NCBI RefSeq assembly: GCF_019104745.1
Contig: NZ_JAHRWL010000002.1
Span: 1,004,076 to 1,068,075 of the forward strand
Reading direction: 5' to 3'
Source: Thalassococcus arenae
GTDB taxonomy: Bacteria > Pseudomonadota > Alphaproteobacteria > Rhodobacterales > Rhodobacteraceae
Length of the DNA stretch: 64,000 nucleotides
This document shows, piece after piece, positions 54,428 through 64,000 of this stretch. The notes beneath the pieces are model-generated. The model ran no database searches. It saw nothing but the letters and a program-made list of their open reading frames with translations, and had not been told where the DNA came from. The position numbers and the translations under genes were made by a program. The number at the start of each line of letters is the position of its first letter. Position 1 is the stretch's first letter.

Positions 54428-54925
54428 ATGGAACCGAAAACGGTCCGGCGTGAAACGGGGCAGCGCTCCGCACGTCATATCGATTCCGATACCGCTTTGA
54501 ACGCGCTGGTCGCCGGCACTGTCGTGCTGACGCTGGATGGCGCGTTGCCGGTCGAATATCTCAACCCGGGTGACCGCGTGATCACCCGCGACAGCGGCAT
54601 GGCCGTGCTGCGCGCGGTGCGGCGGATGCGGCTGCGCGTGCCGGCCGTGTCGATCGGCGCCGATACGCTGGGCAATGCCCGGCCCGATGCGGATGTGGTC
54701 CTGCCCGCCAACCAGGAGGTGCTGGTGCGCGACTGGCGTGCGCAGGCGCTGTTCGGTGCGGAACGGGCACTGGTGCCCGCGGCGCGGCTGGTGGACGGCG
54801 AATACATCCGCCATCTGGGCCCGGTCGATCTGGATCTGGTGGCGCTGGTCTTCGACGCGCCGCATATCCTGTACGCCGATGGGCTCGAGGTCGCGGCTGC
54901 GGCGCCGGAGACGGTTTCCGCGTGA
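54428..54925 (+). CDS. Hint-like domain protein lacking the nucleophile cysteine
   Basis: This 165-residue protein has the core of Hedgehog/intein (Hint_2) domains: AGTVVLTLDGALPVEYLNPGDRVITRDSGMAVL, then VSIGADTLGNARPDADVVLPANQEVLVRDW, ALVPAARLVDGEYI and FDAPHILYADGLEV. The cysteine that starts splicing Hint domains (before the first GT) is absent, replaced in NALVAGT, so self-cleavage by the usual route is not expected. Proteins of this short kind are frequent in roseobacters without known function. It is flanked by the tRNA-Leu gene and the converging nnr gene. Confidence 0.8.
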   Translation: MEPKTVRRETGQRSARHIDSDTALNALVAGTVVLTLDGALPVEYLNPGDRVITRDSGMAVLRAVRRMRLRVPAVSIGADTLGNARPDADVVLPANQEVLVRDWRAQALFGAERALVPAARLVDGEYIRHLGPVDLDLVALVFDAPHILYADGLEVAAAAPETVSA

Positions 54926-54931
54926 GCGCGT

Positions 54932-54949
54932 GGCGGGGTGAACCCCGCC
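54932..54949. repeat. REP-like hairpin between converging Hint-like and nnr genes
   Basis: Arms GGCGGGG and CCCCGCC with a TGAA loop fill the 24-nt gap between the two stop codons. The 7-bp stem recurs inside the longer hairpin after the GTA capsid gene. It may be a repetitive palindrome, or simply serve both genes as a 3' end. There is no T-run. Confidence 0.55.
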
Positions 54950-57079
<2,130 letters not shown>

Positions 57080-57152
57080 TTTTCCTGGCGCGCCGCGGCG
57101 CGCACCCAATCAACCCAGAATACGACCCAAGAGATAGGAAGGGACGAAGAGA

Positions 57153-58559
57153 ATGAGCAATTCCGCAGTTCTCAAGCTGATGAAGGACGAGGACGTCGCT
57201 TATGTCGACATCCGGTTCACCGATCCGCGCGGCAAGCTGCAGCACGTGACGGTGATGGCCGACCAGGTCGACGAGGATTTCCTGGAAGAAGGCTTCATGT
57301 TCGATGGTTCGTCGATTGCCGGCTGGAAATCGATCGAAGCGTCCGACATGAAACTGATGCCCGACACCGAAAGCGCGTATCTCGATCCGTTCTATGCCGA
57401 AAAGACGCTGTGCATTCATTGCACCGTGGTCGAGCCCGACACCGGCGAACCCTATGCGCGCGACCCGCGCGGCACCGCTCTCAAGGCAGAGGCCTATCTG
57501 AAGGCGTCCGGCATCGGCGACGTGTCCTATTGGGGCCCCGAGGCGGAATTCTTCCTGTTCGACGACGTGCGGTATTCGAACACCATGAACAAGGTGTCCT
57601 ACGAGGTCGACGCGCTTGACGCGGCCTGGAACACCGATACCGAATACGAGATGGGCAACACCGGCCACCGCCCGGGCGTCAAGGGCGGCTATTTCCCGGT
57701 CAACCCGATCGACGACGGCCAGGACATCCGCAGCGAAATGCTGTCGACGATGAAGCGGCTCGGCATGAAGGTCGACAAGCACCACCACGAGGTGGCCTCG
57801 TGCCAGCACGAGCTTGGCCTGATCTTCGGCCCCCTGACCAAGCAGGCGGACGAGCTGCAGAAATACAAGTACGTGATCCACAACGTGGCGCAAGCCTACG
57901 GCAAGTCGGCCACCTTCATGCCCAAGCCGATCTACGGCGACAACGGCACCGGGATGCACTGCAACATGTCGATCTGGAAGGACGGCAAGCCGCTGTTCGC
58001 CGGCGACAAATATGCCGATCTCAGCCAGGAAGCCCTTTGGTACATCGGCGGCATCCTCAAGCACGCCAAGACGTTGAACGCGTTCACCAACCCGTCGACC
58101 AACTCCTACAAGCGCCTGATCCCCGGCTTCGAAGCCCCGGTGCTGCGCGCCTATTCGGCACGCAACCGGTCGGGCTGCATCCGTATTCCGTGGACCGAAA
58201 GCCCCAAGGCCAAGCGCGTCGAAGCCCGCTTCCCCGATCCGTCGGCGAACCCCTACCTGTGCTTCGCCGCGCTGCTGATGGCCGGTCTCGACGGGATCAA
58301 GAACAAGATCGATCCGGGCGAAGCGATGGACAAGAACCTCTACGATCTGCCGCCGGAAGAGCTGGAAGGTATCCCGACGGTCTGCGGCTCGTTGCGCGAA
58401 GCCATCGACGCCCTGAAGGCCGACCACGCCTTCCTGCTGGCCGGTGACGTGTTCACCAAGGACCAGATCGACGGCTATGTCGACCTGAAGATGGAAGAGA
58501 TCGAGCTGTACGAACACACGCCGCACCCGGTCGAGTTCGGCATGTACTACAGCTGCTGA
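57153..58559 (+). CDS. glnA: Glutamine synthetase type I
   Basis: This 468-residue protein of GSI-beta length makes glutamine from glutamate and ammonia with ATP. Landmarks are [29 protein letters not shown] with metal-binding Glu, [21 protein letters not shown], and the [19 protein letters not shown] stretch. [12 protein letters not shown] holds the tyrosine that is adenylylated by GlnE. It is co-transcribed with glnB and ends in an intrinsic terminator. Confidence 0.98.
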   Translation: MSNSAVLKLMKDEDVAYVDIRFTDPRGKLQHVTVMADQVDEDFLEEGFMFDGSSIAGWKSIEASDMKLMPDTESAYLDPFYAEKTLCIHCTVVEPDTGEPYARDPRGTALKAEAYLKASGIGDVSYWGPEAEFFLFDDVRYSNTMNKVSYEVDALDAAWNTDTEYEMGNTGHRPGVKGGYFPVNPIDDGQDIRSEMLSTMKRLGMKVDKHHHEVASCQHELGLIFGPLTKQADELQKYKYVIHNVAQAYGKSATFMPKPIYGDNGTGMHCNMSIWKDGKPLFAGDKYADLSQEALWYIGGILKHAKTLNAFTNPSTNSYKRLIPGFEAPVLRAYSARNRSGCIRIPWTESPKAKRVEARFPDPSANPYLCFAALLMAGLDGIKNKIDPGEAMDKNLYDLPPEELEGIPTVCGSLREAIDALKADHAFLLAGDVFTKDQIDGYVDLKMEEIELYEHTPHPVEFGMYYSC

Positions 58560-58586
58560 TCGTCTGAACGGACAGTGAAGAACGCG

Positions 58587-58612
58587 GGGCGTCCCATTGG
58601 GGCGCCCTTTTT
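58587..58612 (+). terminator. Intrinsic terminator of glnB-glnA
   Basis: Arms GGGCGTCCC and GGGGCGCCC (9 bp with one G-U pair) around ATT are followed by TTTTT. It lies 28 bases past the glnA stop. Confidence 0.88.
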
Positions 58613-58707
58613 CACGTCTGGCGGGCGGGGTCGGGAATTCCCCCTTGGACGCTTTGCGCCTTAGCCGCTATCGTCCCGCCCGAACCTTTTCTTTTCCGGA
58701 GTTCCCG

Positions 58708-59508
58708 ATGCGCCGTCGTCTTTCCGTCCTTGCCCTGTTCATCCTTGCCGCCGGCCCGGCAGCCGCTGCATCGTGCGGCAATACCGCATCCGGATTTGAC
58801 GCCTGGAAATCCGAATTTGCCGCCGAGGCGCAACGCGCCGGCGTTGGGCAACGGGGGCTTCAGGCCCTGGCCGGTGCGCAGTATTCTCAGAAGACGATCA
58901 ATGCGGATCGCAATCAGAAGGGCGTGAAATACGCACTGGACGATTTCATTCGCATCCGGCTTGGATCCCTGGATGGCTTTGCCGGCCAGGCCAAGAAGCG
59001 GCGCGACCGCAACAAGGCGTTTTTCGATGCGTTGGAACAGCGCTATGGCGTCAGCGCGGGCATCCTGTTGTCGATCCATGGCATGGAAACCGGCTTTGGC
59101 CGCAACATGGGGTCTGAACCGGTGGTCAACTCGATCCTGACGGTCGCGTATGATTGCCGCCGTCCCGAGTTTTTCACACCACATGCCATCGCGGCGCTGA
59201 TGATGGTGGACCGCGGAATGCTCGATCCCAGTCAACGCGGCGCCTTTCATGGCGAGCTCGGGCATACCCAGTTTCTGCCCGGAAACGCGATGCGGTACGG
59301 GGTGGATGCGACGGGCGACGGCCGGGTCGACTTTTACAACGAGGCGGATGCCCTGGCCTCGACGGCGAATTTCCTGCGCCAGAAGGGTTGGCGCGCGGGC
59401 GCCGGATACCAGCCGGGCGAGCCCAATTTCCCGGTGCTGAACGAATGGAACGCCGCGACGGTCTATCAACAAGCCATCGCCGCTGCGGCCGCCCGCATCG
59501 ATCGCTGA
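58708..59508 (+). CDS. Lytic murein transglycosylase (MltB/SLT_2 family)
   Basis: This 266-residue protein has a signal peptide (RRLSVLALFILAAGPAAAA). The lytic transglycosylase domain opens FDAWKSEFAAEAQRAGVGQRGLQAL. The catalytic Glu is in SIHGMETGFGRNMG, followed by the family stretches GELGHTQFLPGNAMRYGVDATGDGRVD and ADALASTANFLRQKGWR. It cleaves the glycan strand to give 1,6-anhydromuramic ends. It has no lipobox, so it is probably soluble in the periplasm and not anchored like MltB. Confidence 0.9.
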   Translation: MRRRLSVLALFILAAGPAAAASCGNTASGFDAWKSEFAAEAQRAGVGQRGLQALAGAQYSQKTINADRNQKGVKYALDDFIRIRLGSLDGFAGQAKKRRDRNKAFFDALEQRYGVSAGILLSIHGMETGFGRNMGSEPVVNSILTVAYDCRRPEFFTPHAIAALMMVDRGMLDPSQRGAFHGELGHTQFLPGNAMRYGVDATGDGRVDFYNEADALASTANFLRQKGWRAGAGYQPGEPNFPVLNEWNAATVYQQAIAAAAARIDR

Positions 59509-59601
59509 CCCTGCGTCAAGGAATGGACACAATTCGGACTTAGTTAACGCGTTTTCGAGCAGCAGCTTTGGACTCTGAGAGTTTTCTTGAATGAGCCCAT
59601 C

Positions 59602-60360
59602 ATGTTTGCCAAGGAACAGGCCTATGCCGCGTTGATCCTGCCCGACCTTCAGGGGTTGGAAGCGGAGTCCAGCGCGTCTGCGTCCACGCGTGTTCTGACC
59701 AAGGCCAGTCCCGGCAACAGGGCCGAACGCTTTGCGACGGACGACGGCGCCATCGTGCTGTGCGGCCAATGGGCGATCCGCATCTCGGTTCAACCCGACA
59801 GCGATTACGGCCCGCGCATCCTGCTCGAACCGCTGGACCGCGACGGTGGCGAGGTGCCCGAAGACGTGGCCTCGCGCCTCTTGTCGGACATCGTTCTGGA
59901 AACGCTGGCTGACTCACCCGCAGACATCATCGAATGGTATGCTCCCGAAACGCTGATCGGGCGCGACGATTTCATCAAGCTGCGCCGCTTCGTCGACGTC
60001 GATTTCACCGACTTGACCGACCTGATCGCAGAAGACCTGCCCGAGTTCGAGGACGGTCCGTTCCCCGAGGTATCCGAAGACCTGGACGATCCGACCCAGA
60101 TCAAGCGGCGTCTCGACCGGCTGCAGGCCGAACTGGCGGCCATCGACGGCCCGGCGCTGCGCATCGGTGCGGCCAGTTGGATGATGACGGCGGTTCTGGC
60201 CATCGTCGCCCTGCCCGTCGCCGCCGCGCTGGCGGTGGTCGGGTTGGTGCGCGGAATGGATTTCCGGCTTGCCAGCCAGGTGATGTCCGTCACGATGCTG
60301 TTCGCCGCGCTGGAAAACACCGACAGCCTCAACCGGGTGCTGAACCAGATCCTGCACTGA
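59602..60360 (+). CDS. Conserved-looking protein of unknown function with C-terminal hydrophobic segment
   Basis: This 252-residue protein is acidic over most of its length. It has a folded-looking N-terminal part (RFATDDGAIVLCGQWAIRISV, RILLEPLDRDGGEVPEDVASRLL), an Asp/Glu-rich middle with the repeated phrase DFTDLTDLIAEDLPEFEDG, a probable helix (IKRRLDRLQAELAAI), and one or two membrane helices (MMTAVLAIVALPVAAALAVVGLV) near the end. I do not recognise a family. The ATG at 59602 is chosen; no good ribosome site is visible. Its end overlaps the converging DUF3445 gene by 32 bases. Confidence 0.65.
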   Translation: MFAKEQAYAALILPDLQGLEAESSASASTRVLTKASPGNRAERFATDDGAIVLCGQWAIRISVQPDSDYGPRILLEPLDRDGGEVPEDVASRLLSDIVLETLADSPADIIEWYAPETLIGRDDFIKLRRFVDVDFTDLTDLIAEDLPEFEDGPFPEVSEDLDDPTQIKRRLDRLQAELAAIDGPALRIGAASWMMTAVLAIVALPVAAALAVVGLVRGMDFRLASQVMSVTMLFAALENTDSLNRVLNQILH

Positions 60361-61084
60361 TCCTTTCAGGCGCTCTGACCACATAAGTGTGGATCGAAAA
60401 GACCACCGCGCGGCTTTCGGCTAGCCGCAGGATGCATTGCCGTTCGGACCGCAGGAATGGCGCCCCGTCCTTGTCGGGCGCGGGTCTCGGTGCGGCTTCG
60501 GACCGAGGCTGAAACAGCGCCGCGTCGGCATAACGGTGGGCGTTGCACCGCCAAAGCCCGCGACCCGGCTGCACCCCATCTAACAGTCGCTGCACCCGGA
60601 CCGACAATGCTGCGTCATACTCGGCGACAGGCCGATGAATCGCCACCAGCGGACGCAGGAATTTTTCGGACAACATCCAGCTTGCCGGAAAGCACAGCAC
60701 CGCACCGGTCAGGACATGTTCGTCGCCGCGTTTCTCGAGCAGGCAGAGGTCTTCCTGGACAAGACGGCCCAGCGTCGCCATCGGATCCGCACGGTCGAGC
60801 CTGACCGCGATGCCATCCGGGCGCCGAACCACGTCGCCGTCGCGCCGGAACCCGCCGGGCAGGCTGGTCAGCACCGTATCCAGCAAGTCGCGCGCTGCGC
60901 CGAACGCGTCGGCATCCAGCCGCAGCACGTCGTCGCGCCGGTCGCGCAGCAGGCGTTCGCGTTCCGCCATCTGCGCCGCGTAGGCGTCATCGACGATCAG
61001 CCACGGATCGCTGCCCAGCGGGCGGATACCGGGCAATGGCGGCGCCTCATGCGGGTCGTAGGGCAAGGCGGATTGCAGAATCAT
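60329..61084 (-). CDS. DUF3445 heme-dependent oxidative N-demethylase family protein
   Basis: This 251-residue protein is of the DUF3445 (HDOD) family. Landmarks are LPGIRPLGSDPWLIVDDAYAAQMAERERLL, LVQEDLCLLEKRGDEHVLTGAVLCFPASWMLSEK, RPLVAIHRPVAEYD and LRSERQCILRLAESRAVVFSIHTYVV. Family members use haem to remove methyl groups from amines such as dimethylamine; the substrate here is inferred only. It is divergent from dddP with about 170 nt between starts and overlaps the unknown gene at its 3' end. Confidence 0.85.
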   Translation of the reverse strand: MILQSALPYDPHEAPPLPGIRPLGSDPWLIVDDAYAAQMAERERLLRDRRDDVLRLDADAFGAARDLLDTVLTSLPGGFRRDGDVVRRPDGIAVRLDRADPMATLGRLVQEDLCLLEKRGDEHVLTGAVLCFPASWMLSEKFLRPLVAIHRPVAEYDAALSVRVQRLLDGVQPGRGLWRCNAHRYADAALFQPRSEAAPRPAPDKDGAPFLRSERQCILRLAESRAVVFSIHTYVVRAPERISAGSGSAPG

Positions 61085-61253
61085 GGTCGGGAAATAGCGC
61101 GGTTGCCCGCCAGGGAAAATGCCCGCGGTCAGGGCCGGAACACCGGCCCATCGCCCGGTCTGCGGGCGAATCGAACGCTGCCATGTCGCAAATCGGCGCG
61201 ATGGCCCGTGCCGGCTGCATCAGCCTTGTTCCATCAGCACCAAGGCAACGGCG

Positions 61254-62594
61254 ATGAACACGCATTACCGCGACACCCGCAAGATCGACCCGACCCGCGG
61301 AGCGACGTTGGGCGACAACACCCCGAACGACATGGACCGGATCGAGATCGGCCCGACCCAGTTGGCCTATGGCGAATGGGCCGCGGCCGGACTGGACCTG
61401 CCCGATCTGCAGGCGATGCGGCTTTTCCGCTGGCAACGTCTGACCCGCCATATCGTGGACCGTGACTATGCCGGCCTGCTGATGTTCGACCCGCTCAACA
61501 TCCGCTACGCCACCGACAGCACGAACATGCAATTGTGGAACACCCACAACCCGTTCCGGGCGGTGCTGCTGTGTGCCGATGGCTACATGGTGATCTGGGA
61601 CTACAAGAATTCGCCGTTTCTCAGCAGCTTCAACCCGCTGGTGCGCGAGGCACGATCAGGCGCCGACCTGTTCTATTTCGATCGCGGCGACAAGGTGAAC
61701 GTGGCCGCCGATGTCTTTTCCAACGAAGTCCGGCTTCTGCTGGCCGAACACGCGCCGGGCAACCGGCGCCTGGCGGTCGACAAGATCATGCTGCACGGAT
61801 TGCGCGCGCTCGAGGCGCAGGGATTGCAGATCATGGAAGGCGAAGAGGTCACCGAGAAAGCGCGCGCTGTCAAAGGCCCGGACGAAATCAAGGCGATGCG
61901 CTGCGCCAGCCATGCCTGCGAAACCGCCGTGCGCGCGATGGAGGATTTCGCGCGCGCCCAGGTGCCGCTCGGCCAGACCTCCGAGGACGACATCTGGGCC
62001 GTATTGCATGCCGAAAACATTCGCCGCGGCGGCGAATGGATCGAAACCCGACTGCTGACTTCGGGCCCACGCACAAACCCGTGGTTCCAGGAATGCGGCG
62101 GACGGATCGTGCAGAACAACGAAATCGTCGCCTTCGACACCGATCTCGTCGGCAGCTACGGCATCTGCATCGACATCAGTCGCACCTGGTGGATCGGCGA
62201 TGCCAAACCGCGGCCCGACATGGTGGACGCGATGCGCCACGCGCACGACCACATCATGACCAACATGGCGATGCTGAAGCCCGGCGTGAACATCCAGGAC
62301 CTAAGCCGCAACACCCATGTGCTGCGGCCCGAATTCCAGAAAGGCAAGTACGGCTGCCTCATGCACGGCGTGGGCCTGTGCGATGAATGGCCGCTCGTCG
62401 CCTATCCCGACAGAATGGTCGACGGTGCTTTCGACTATGAGCTTGAGCCCGGCATGACGCTTTGTGTCGAGGTTCTGGCCAGCCCCGAAGGCGGCGATTT
62501 CTCGATCAAGCTGGAAGACCAGGTGCTGATCACCGAGGACGGCCACGAGAACCTGACCAGATATCCGTTCGATCCGGCCTTGATGGGGTCTTGA
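61254..62594 (+). CDS. dddP: Dimethylsulfoniopropionate lyase DddP (M24 family)
   Basis: This 446-residue protein cleaves DMSP to dimethyl sulfide and acrylate in the cytoplasm. It has the creatinase/aminopeptidase P fold and opens MNTHYRDTRKIDPTRGATLG, which I recognise as the DddP start. All six metal ligands known from the family fit by spacing: Asp295, Asp297 and Asp307 in the FDTDLVGSYGICIDIS stretch, His371 in CLMHGVGLC, Glu406 in TLCVEVL and Glu421 in IKLEDQVL. NIRYATDSTNMQLWNTHNPF is also characteristic. This points to a marine lifestyle with algal DMSP. No acrylate-handling gene is next to it. Confidence 0.94.
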   Translation: MNTHYRDTRKIDPTRGATLGDNTPNDMDRIEIGPTQLAYGEWAAAGLDLPDLQAMRLFRWQRLTRHIVDRDYAGLLMFDPLNIRYATDSTNMQLWNTHNPFRAVLLCADGYMVIWDYKNSPFLSSFNPLVREARSGADLFYFDRGDKVNVAADVFSNEVRLLLAEHAPGNRRLAVDKIMLHGLRALEAQGLQIMEGEEVTEKARAVKGPDEIKAMRCASHACETAVRAMEDFARAQVPLGQTSEDDIWAVLHAENIRRGGEWIETRLLTSGPRTNPWFQECGGRIVQNNEIVAFDTDLVGSYGICIDISRTWWIGDAKPRPDMVDAMRHAHDHIMTNMAMLKPGVNIQDLSRNTHVLRPEFQKGKYGCLMHGVGLCDEWPLVAYPDRMVDGAFDYELEPGMTLCVEVLASPEGGDFSIKLEDQVLITEDGHENLTRYPFDPALMGS

Positions 62595-62654
62595 ACTTGC
62601 AGGGCCGCTCATCTCCGCCAATGCGAAAGGCGGTATTCGCCTACTTTCATGGCC

Positions 62655-63512
62655 TTACGGCATTACGCTCACGCGGGCCAGCAGCCCTAAATGATCCGAC
62701 CCCAGGCGCGGCAAGACCTGCACGCGTCCGCCGCCCGGCGCCAGAACGTGGTCGATCGGCAGCGGCACCCCGCGTATGACCAGCGTCGGCGCCAGAGGAC
62801 CCGCGCGTCTGGTTTGCGTGGTTCGGGCAATGGCCCGCAAATTGTGCGACCAGGGCACCATGTTGAAATCGCCGCCAAGGATCACCGGCGCGTCAAGCCC
62901 GGCCAGGACCGGCAGCAGCGCGTCGCGCTGCCCCGACTGTCCATGCGGCCAGGGCCAGTGCAGATGCAATGACAGAACCCAGACCGGCCCTTCCGGCAGC
63001 GTGACCTTCAGCCCGGCCAGGCCGCGTCCATCGGAACAAATCTCGGTCTCGGCCGGGTAGCGCGACAGGACGGCCATCCCCGACCAGCCGGTGAACCGGC
63101 AAAACACCCGGTGCGGATGGCTGACCGCCAGCCGATCCAACAAGGCGGCGTTGTGGTCCGAGACCTCTTGCAGGGTGATCACATCGGGCAGATGCTCCGC
63201 GATATCGGCGGCGATGGCCTCGATCTCGGTGTTTTTGAACAGCAGGTTGCGCTGATACACGGTGACAATGCCCTCCGGCCCCGCCTCGGCCTTGAGCGCC
63301 AGGATCTGCGCCACCGGCACCAGGGCAAGAGCCGCCAGCGGCCAGCGCAGCCGCCGCGGCCAATCCGACCAGGTCACCACCAGCGCAAACAGCACCGCGA
63401 TGGGCAACCGGAACACCGCCAGGCTGTCGCCGGCCGGATGCAGCGCGCCGGCGAAACTGCCCGCCAGCAACCCACCCAGCAGCGCTGCAACAATAATCAC
63501 CAAACCGCGCAT
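62655..63512 (-). CDS. Endonuclease/exonuclease/phosphatase (EEP) family membrane protein
   Basis: This 285-residue protein has three short hydrophobic segments in the first roughly 75 residues ([20 protein letters not shown], the [15 protein letters not shown] region, and [17 protein letters not shown]), then an EEP domain. Its catalytic landmarks are [23 protein letters not shown] with the metal-binding Glu, [22 protein letters not shown] with the DFN motif, and [11 protein letters not shown] with the final His. It is a metal-dependent phosphoesterase with unknown substrate. This membrane-EEP layout is common in proteobacteria. Confidence 0.88.
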   Translation of the reverse strand: MRGLVIIVAALLGGLLAGSFAGALHPAGDSLAVFRLPIAVLFALVVTWSDWPRRLRWPLAALALVPVAQILALKAEAGPEGIVTVYQRNLLFKNTEIEAIAADIAEHLPDVITLQEVSDHNAALLDRLAVSHPHRVFCRFTGWSGMAVLSRYPAETEICSDGRGLAGLKVTLPEGPVWVLSLHLHWPWPHGQSGQRDALLPVLAGLDAPVILGGDFNMVPWSHNLRAIARTTQTRRAGPLAPTLVIRGVPLPIDHVLAPGGGRVQVLPRLGSDHLGLLARVSVMP

Positions 63513-63605
63513 GGCGTCTCACCTTGCCGTGACGCAGCCGTCACCTTGCTTGCAGGCACGCGCCTGCGCCCACATTCTCTGTCCCCACGCACCGAAAGGG
63601 ATCCC

Positions 63606-64000
63606 ATGCCGACCGAACGCCTCACCTTCCCCGGACATACGGGCGACAAGCTTGCCGCCCGGCTCGACCGGCCCGAAGGTCCGCACCTGGCCACTGCGCT
63701 TTTCGCGCATTGCTTCACTTGCGGCAAGGACATCGCCGCGGCGCGCCGCATCGCCGGGCGGCTGGCGGCGATGGGCATCGCGGTCTTGCGCTTCGATTTC
63801 ACCGGGCTGGGTCACAGCCAGGGCGAATTCGCCAACACGACCTTCACCTCGAACGCCGACGATCTGGCCGCCGCCGCGGACTACCTCGCCGGCCGCGGCA
63901 TGGCCCCCGACCTGCTGATCGGCCATTCGCTGGGCGGTGCTGCGGTGCTGCGGGTCGCGGCCCGCATTCCGACGGCGCGCGCCGTCGTCACGCTGGGCGC
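63606..64000 (+). CDS. Alpha/beta hydrolase, N-terminal part (probably hydrolase-OsmC fusion)
   Basis: The gene runs off the window; the first roughly 131 residues are seen. It opens [21 protein letters not shown], then [39 protein letters not shown] and the nucleophile elbow [12 protein letters not shown] (GHSLG). In related alphaproteobacteria this N-terminal sequence belongs to a bifunctional alpha/beta hydrolase/OsmC protein; the OsmC half would lie beyond the end of the window. It is divergent from the EEP gene. Confidence 0.85.
   Translation, partial: MPTERLTFPGHTGDKLAARLDRPEGPHLATALFAHCFTCGKDIAAARRIAGRLAAMGIAVLRFDFTGLGHSQGEFANTTFTSNADDLAAAADYLAGRGMAPDLLIGHSLGGAAVLRVAARIPTARAVVTLG

Noticed and set aside
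54428-54925. An intein-containing or self-splicing protein
   Set aside because: The Hint-like domain has no N-terminal Cys/Ser nucleophile and no flanking exteins, so splicing is not supported.

Overview
The window is 64 kb of GC-rich alphaproteobacterial chromosome. I place it in the Rhodobacterales, most likely a marine roseobacter. The grounds are a complete RcGTA-type gene transfer agent (GTA) cluster, a DMSP lyase of the DddP type with all six metal ligands in place, a release factor/DUF4167 operon, and long antisense open frames caused by strong third-position GC bias. Almost every base is in dense, short-spaced or overlapping genes. No stretch longer than 300 bases lacks a gene.

Layout. 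1-577 is the C-terminal end of a 2-oxoacid dehydrogenase E2 (probably pdhC), followed by cysE (-) and a small DksA/TraR zinc-finger protein (+). 1832-15817 (all -) is the GTA structural cluster, read from right to left: small terminase, large terminase, portal, gp3.5, prohead protease, major capsid, gp6-gp9 connector, neck and tail genes, gp10, gp10.1 chaperone, tape measure, gp12, gp13, NlpC/P60 peptidase, and the 1310-residue tip protein. All 17 members are intact. 16091-20834 holds an aminotransferase overlapping a TfoX-C protein, ndk, a secreted YceI protein and an ABC-F ATPase. 20896-26250 holds oleate hydratase, MarC, a retropepsin-like protease, holC, a VOC protein and pepA. 26392-33775 is one tight envelope operon, lptF-lptG-lptD-surA-pdxA-rsmA. 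33782-36581 is prfA-prmC-DUF4167 (-), then DUF1499, speB, an M20 amidohydrolase, and mazG divergent from it. 40274-44450 holds a ferric-iron binding protein, a divergent HisA paralogue, acpP, fabG and fabD. 44606-46825 holds a cytochrome b561-YceI fusion tail to tail with a third YceI protein. 47067-48305 is rpsF-rpsR-rplI, followed by a GNAT protein and tig. 50853-54134 encodes a 1093-residue beta-helix-like membrane protein of unknown role beside tRNA-Leu(UAG). 54428-58559 holds a Hint-like protein, nnr, glnB and glnA. 58708 to the end holds a lytic transglycosylase, an unknown protein, a DUF3445 oxygenase, dddP, an EEP-family protein and the start of an alpha/beta hydrolase.

The most unusual signals I found are: (1) an in-frame REP-like palindromic insertion inside nnr; (2) two bipartite paired-palindrome elements with identical architecture but different arm sequences, one in the prfA-prmC spacer and one in the fabD-fabG spacer; (3) the 1093-residue beta-helix/membrane protein; (4) a HisA paralogue whose N-terminal catalytic Asp is Glu; (5) a hairpin straight after the GTA capsid gene that shares its stem with a REP-like hairpin 44 kb away. 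I did not find a CRISPR array, an insertion sequence, an integrase or a recognisable defence island.
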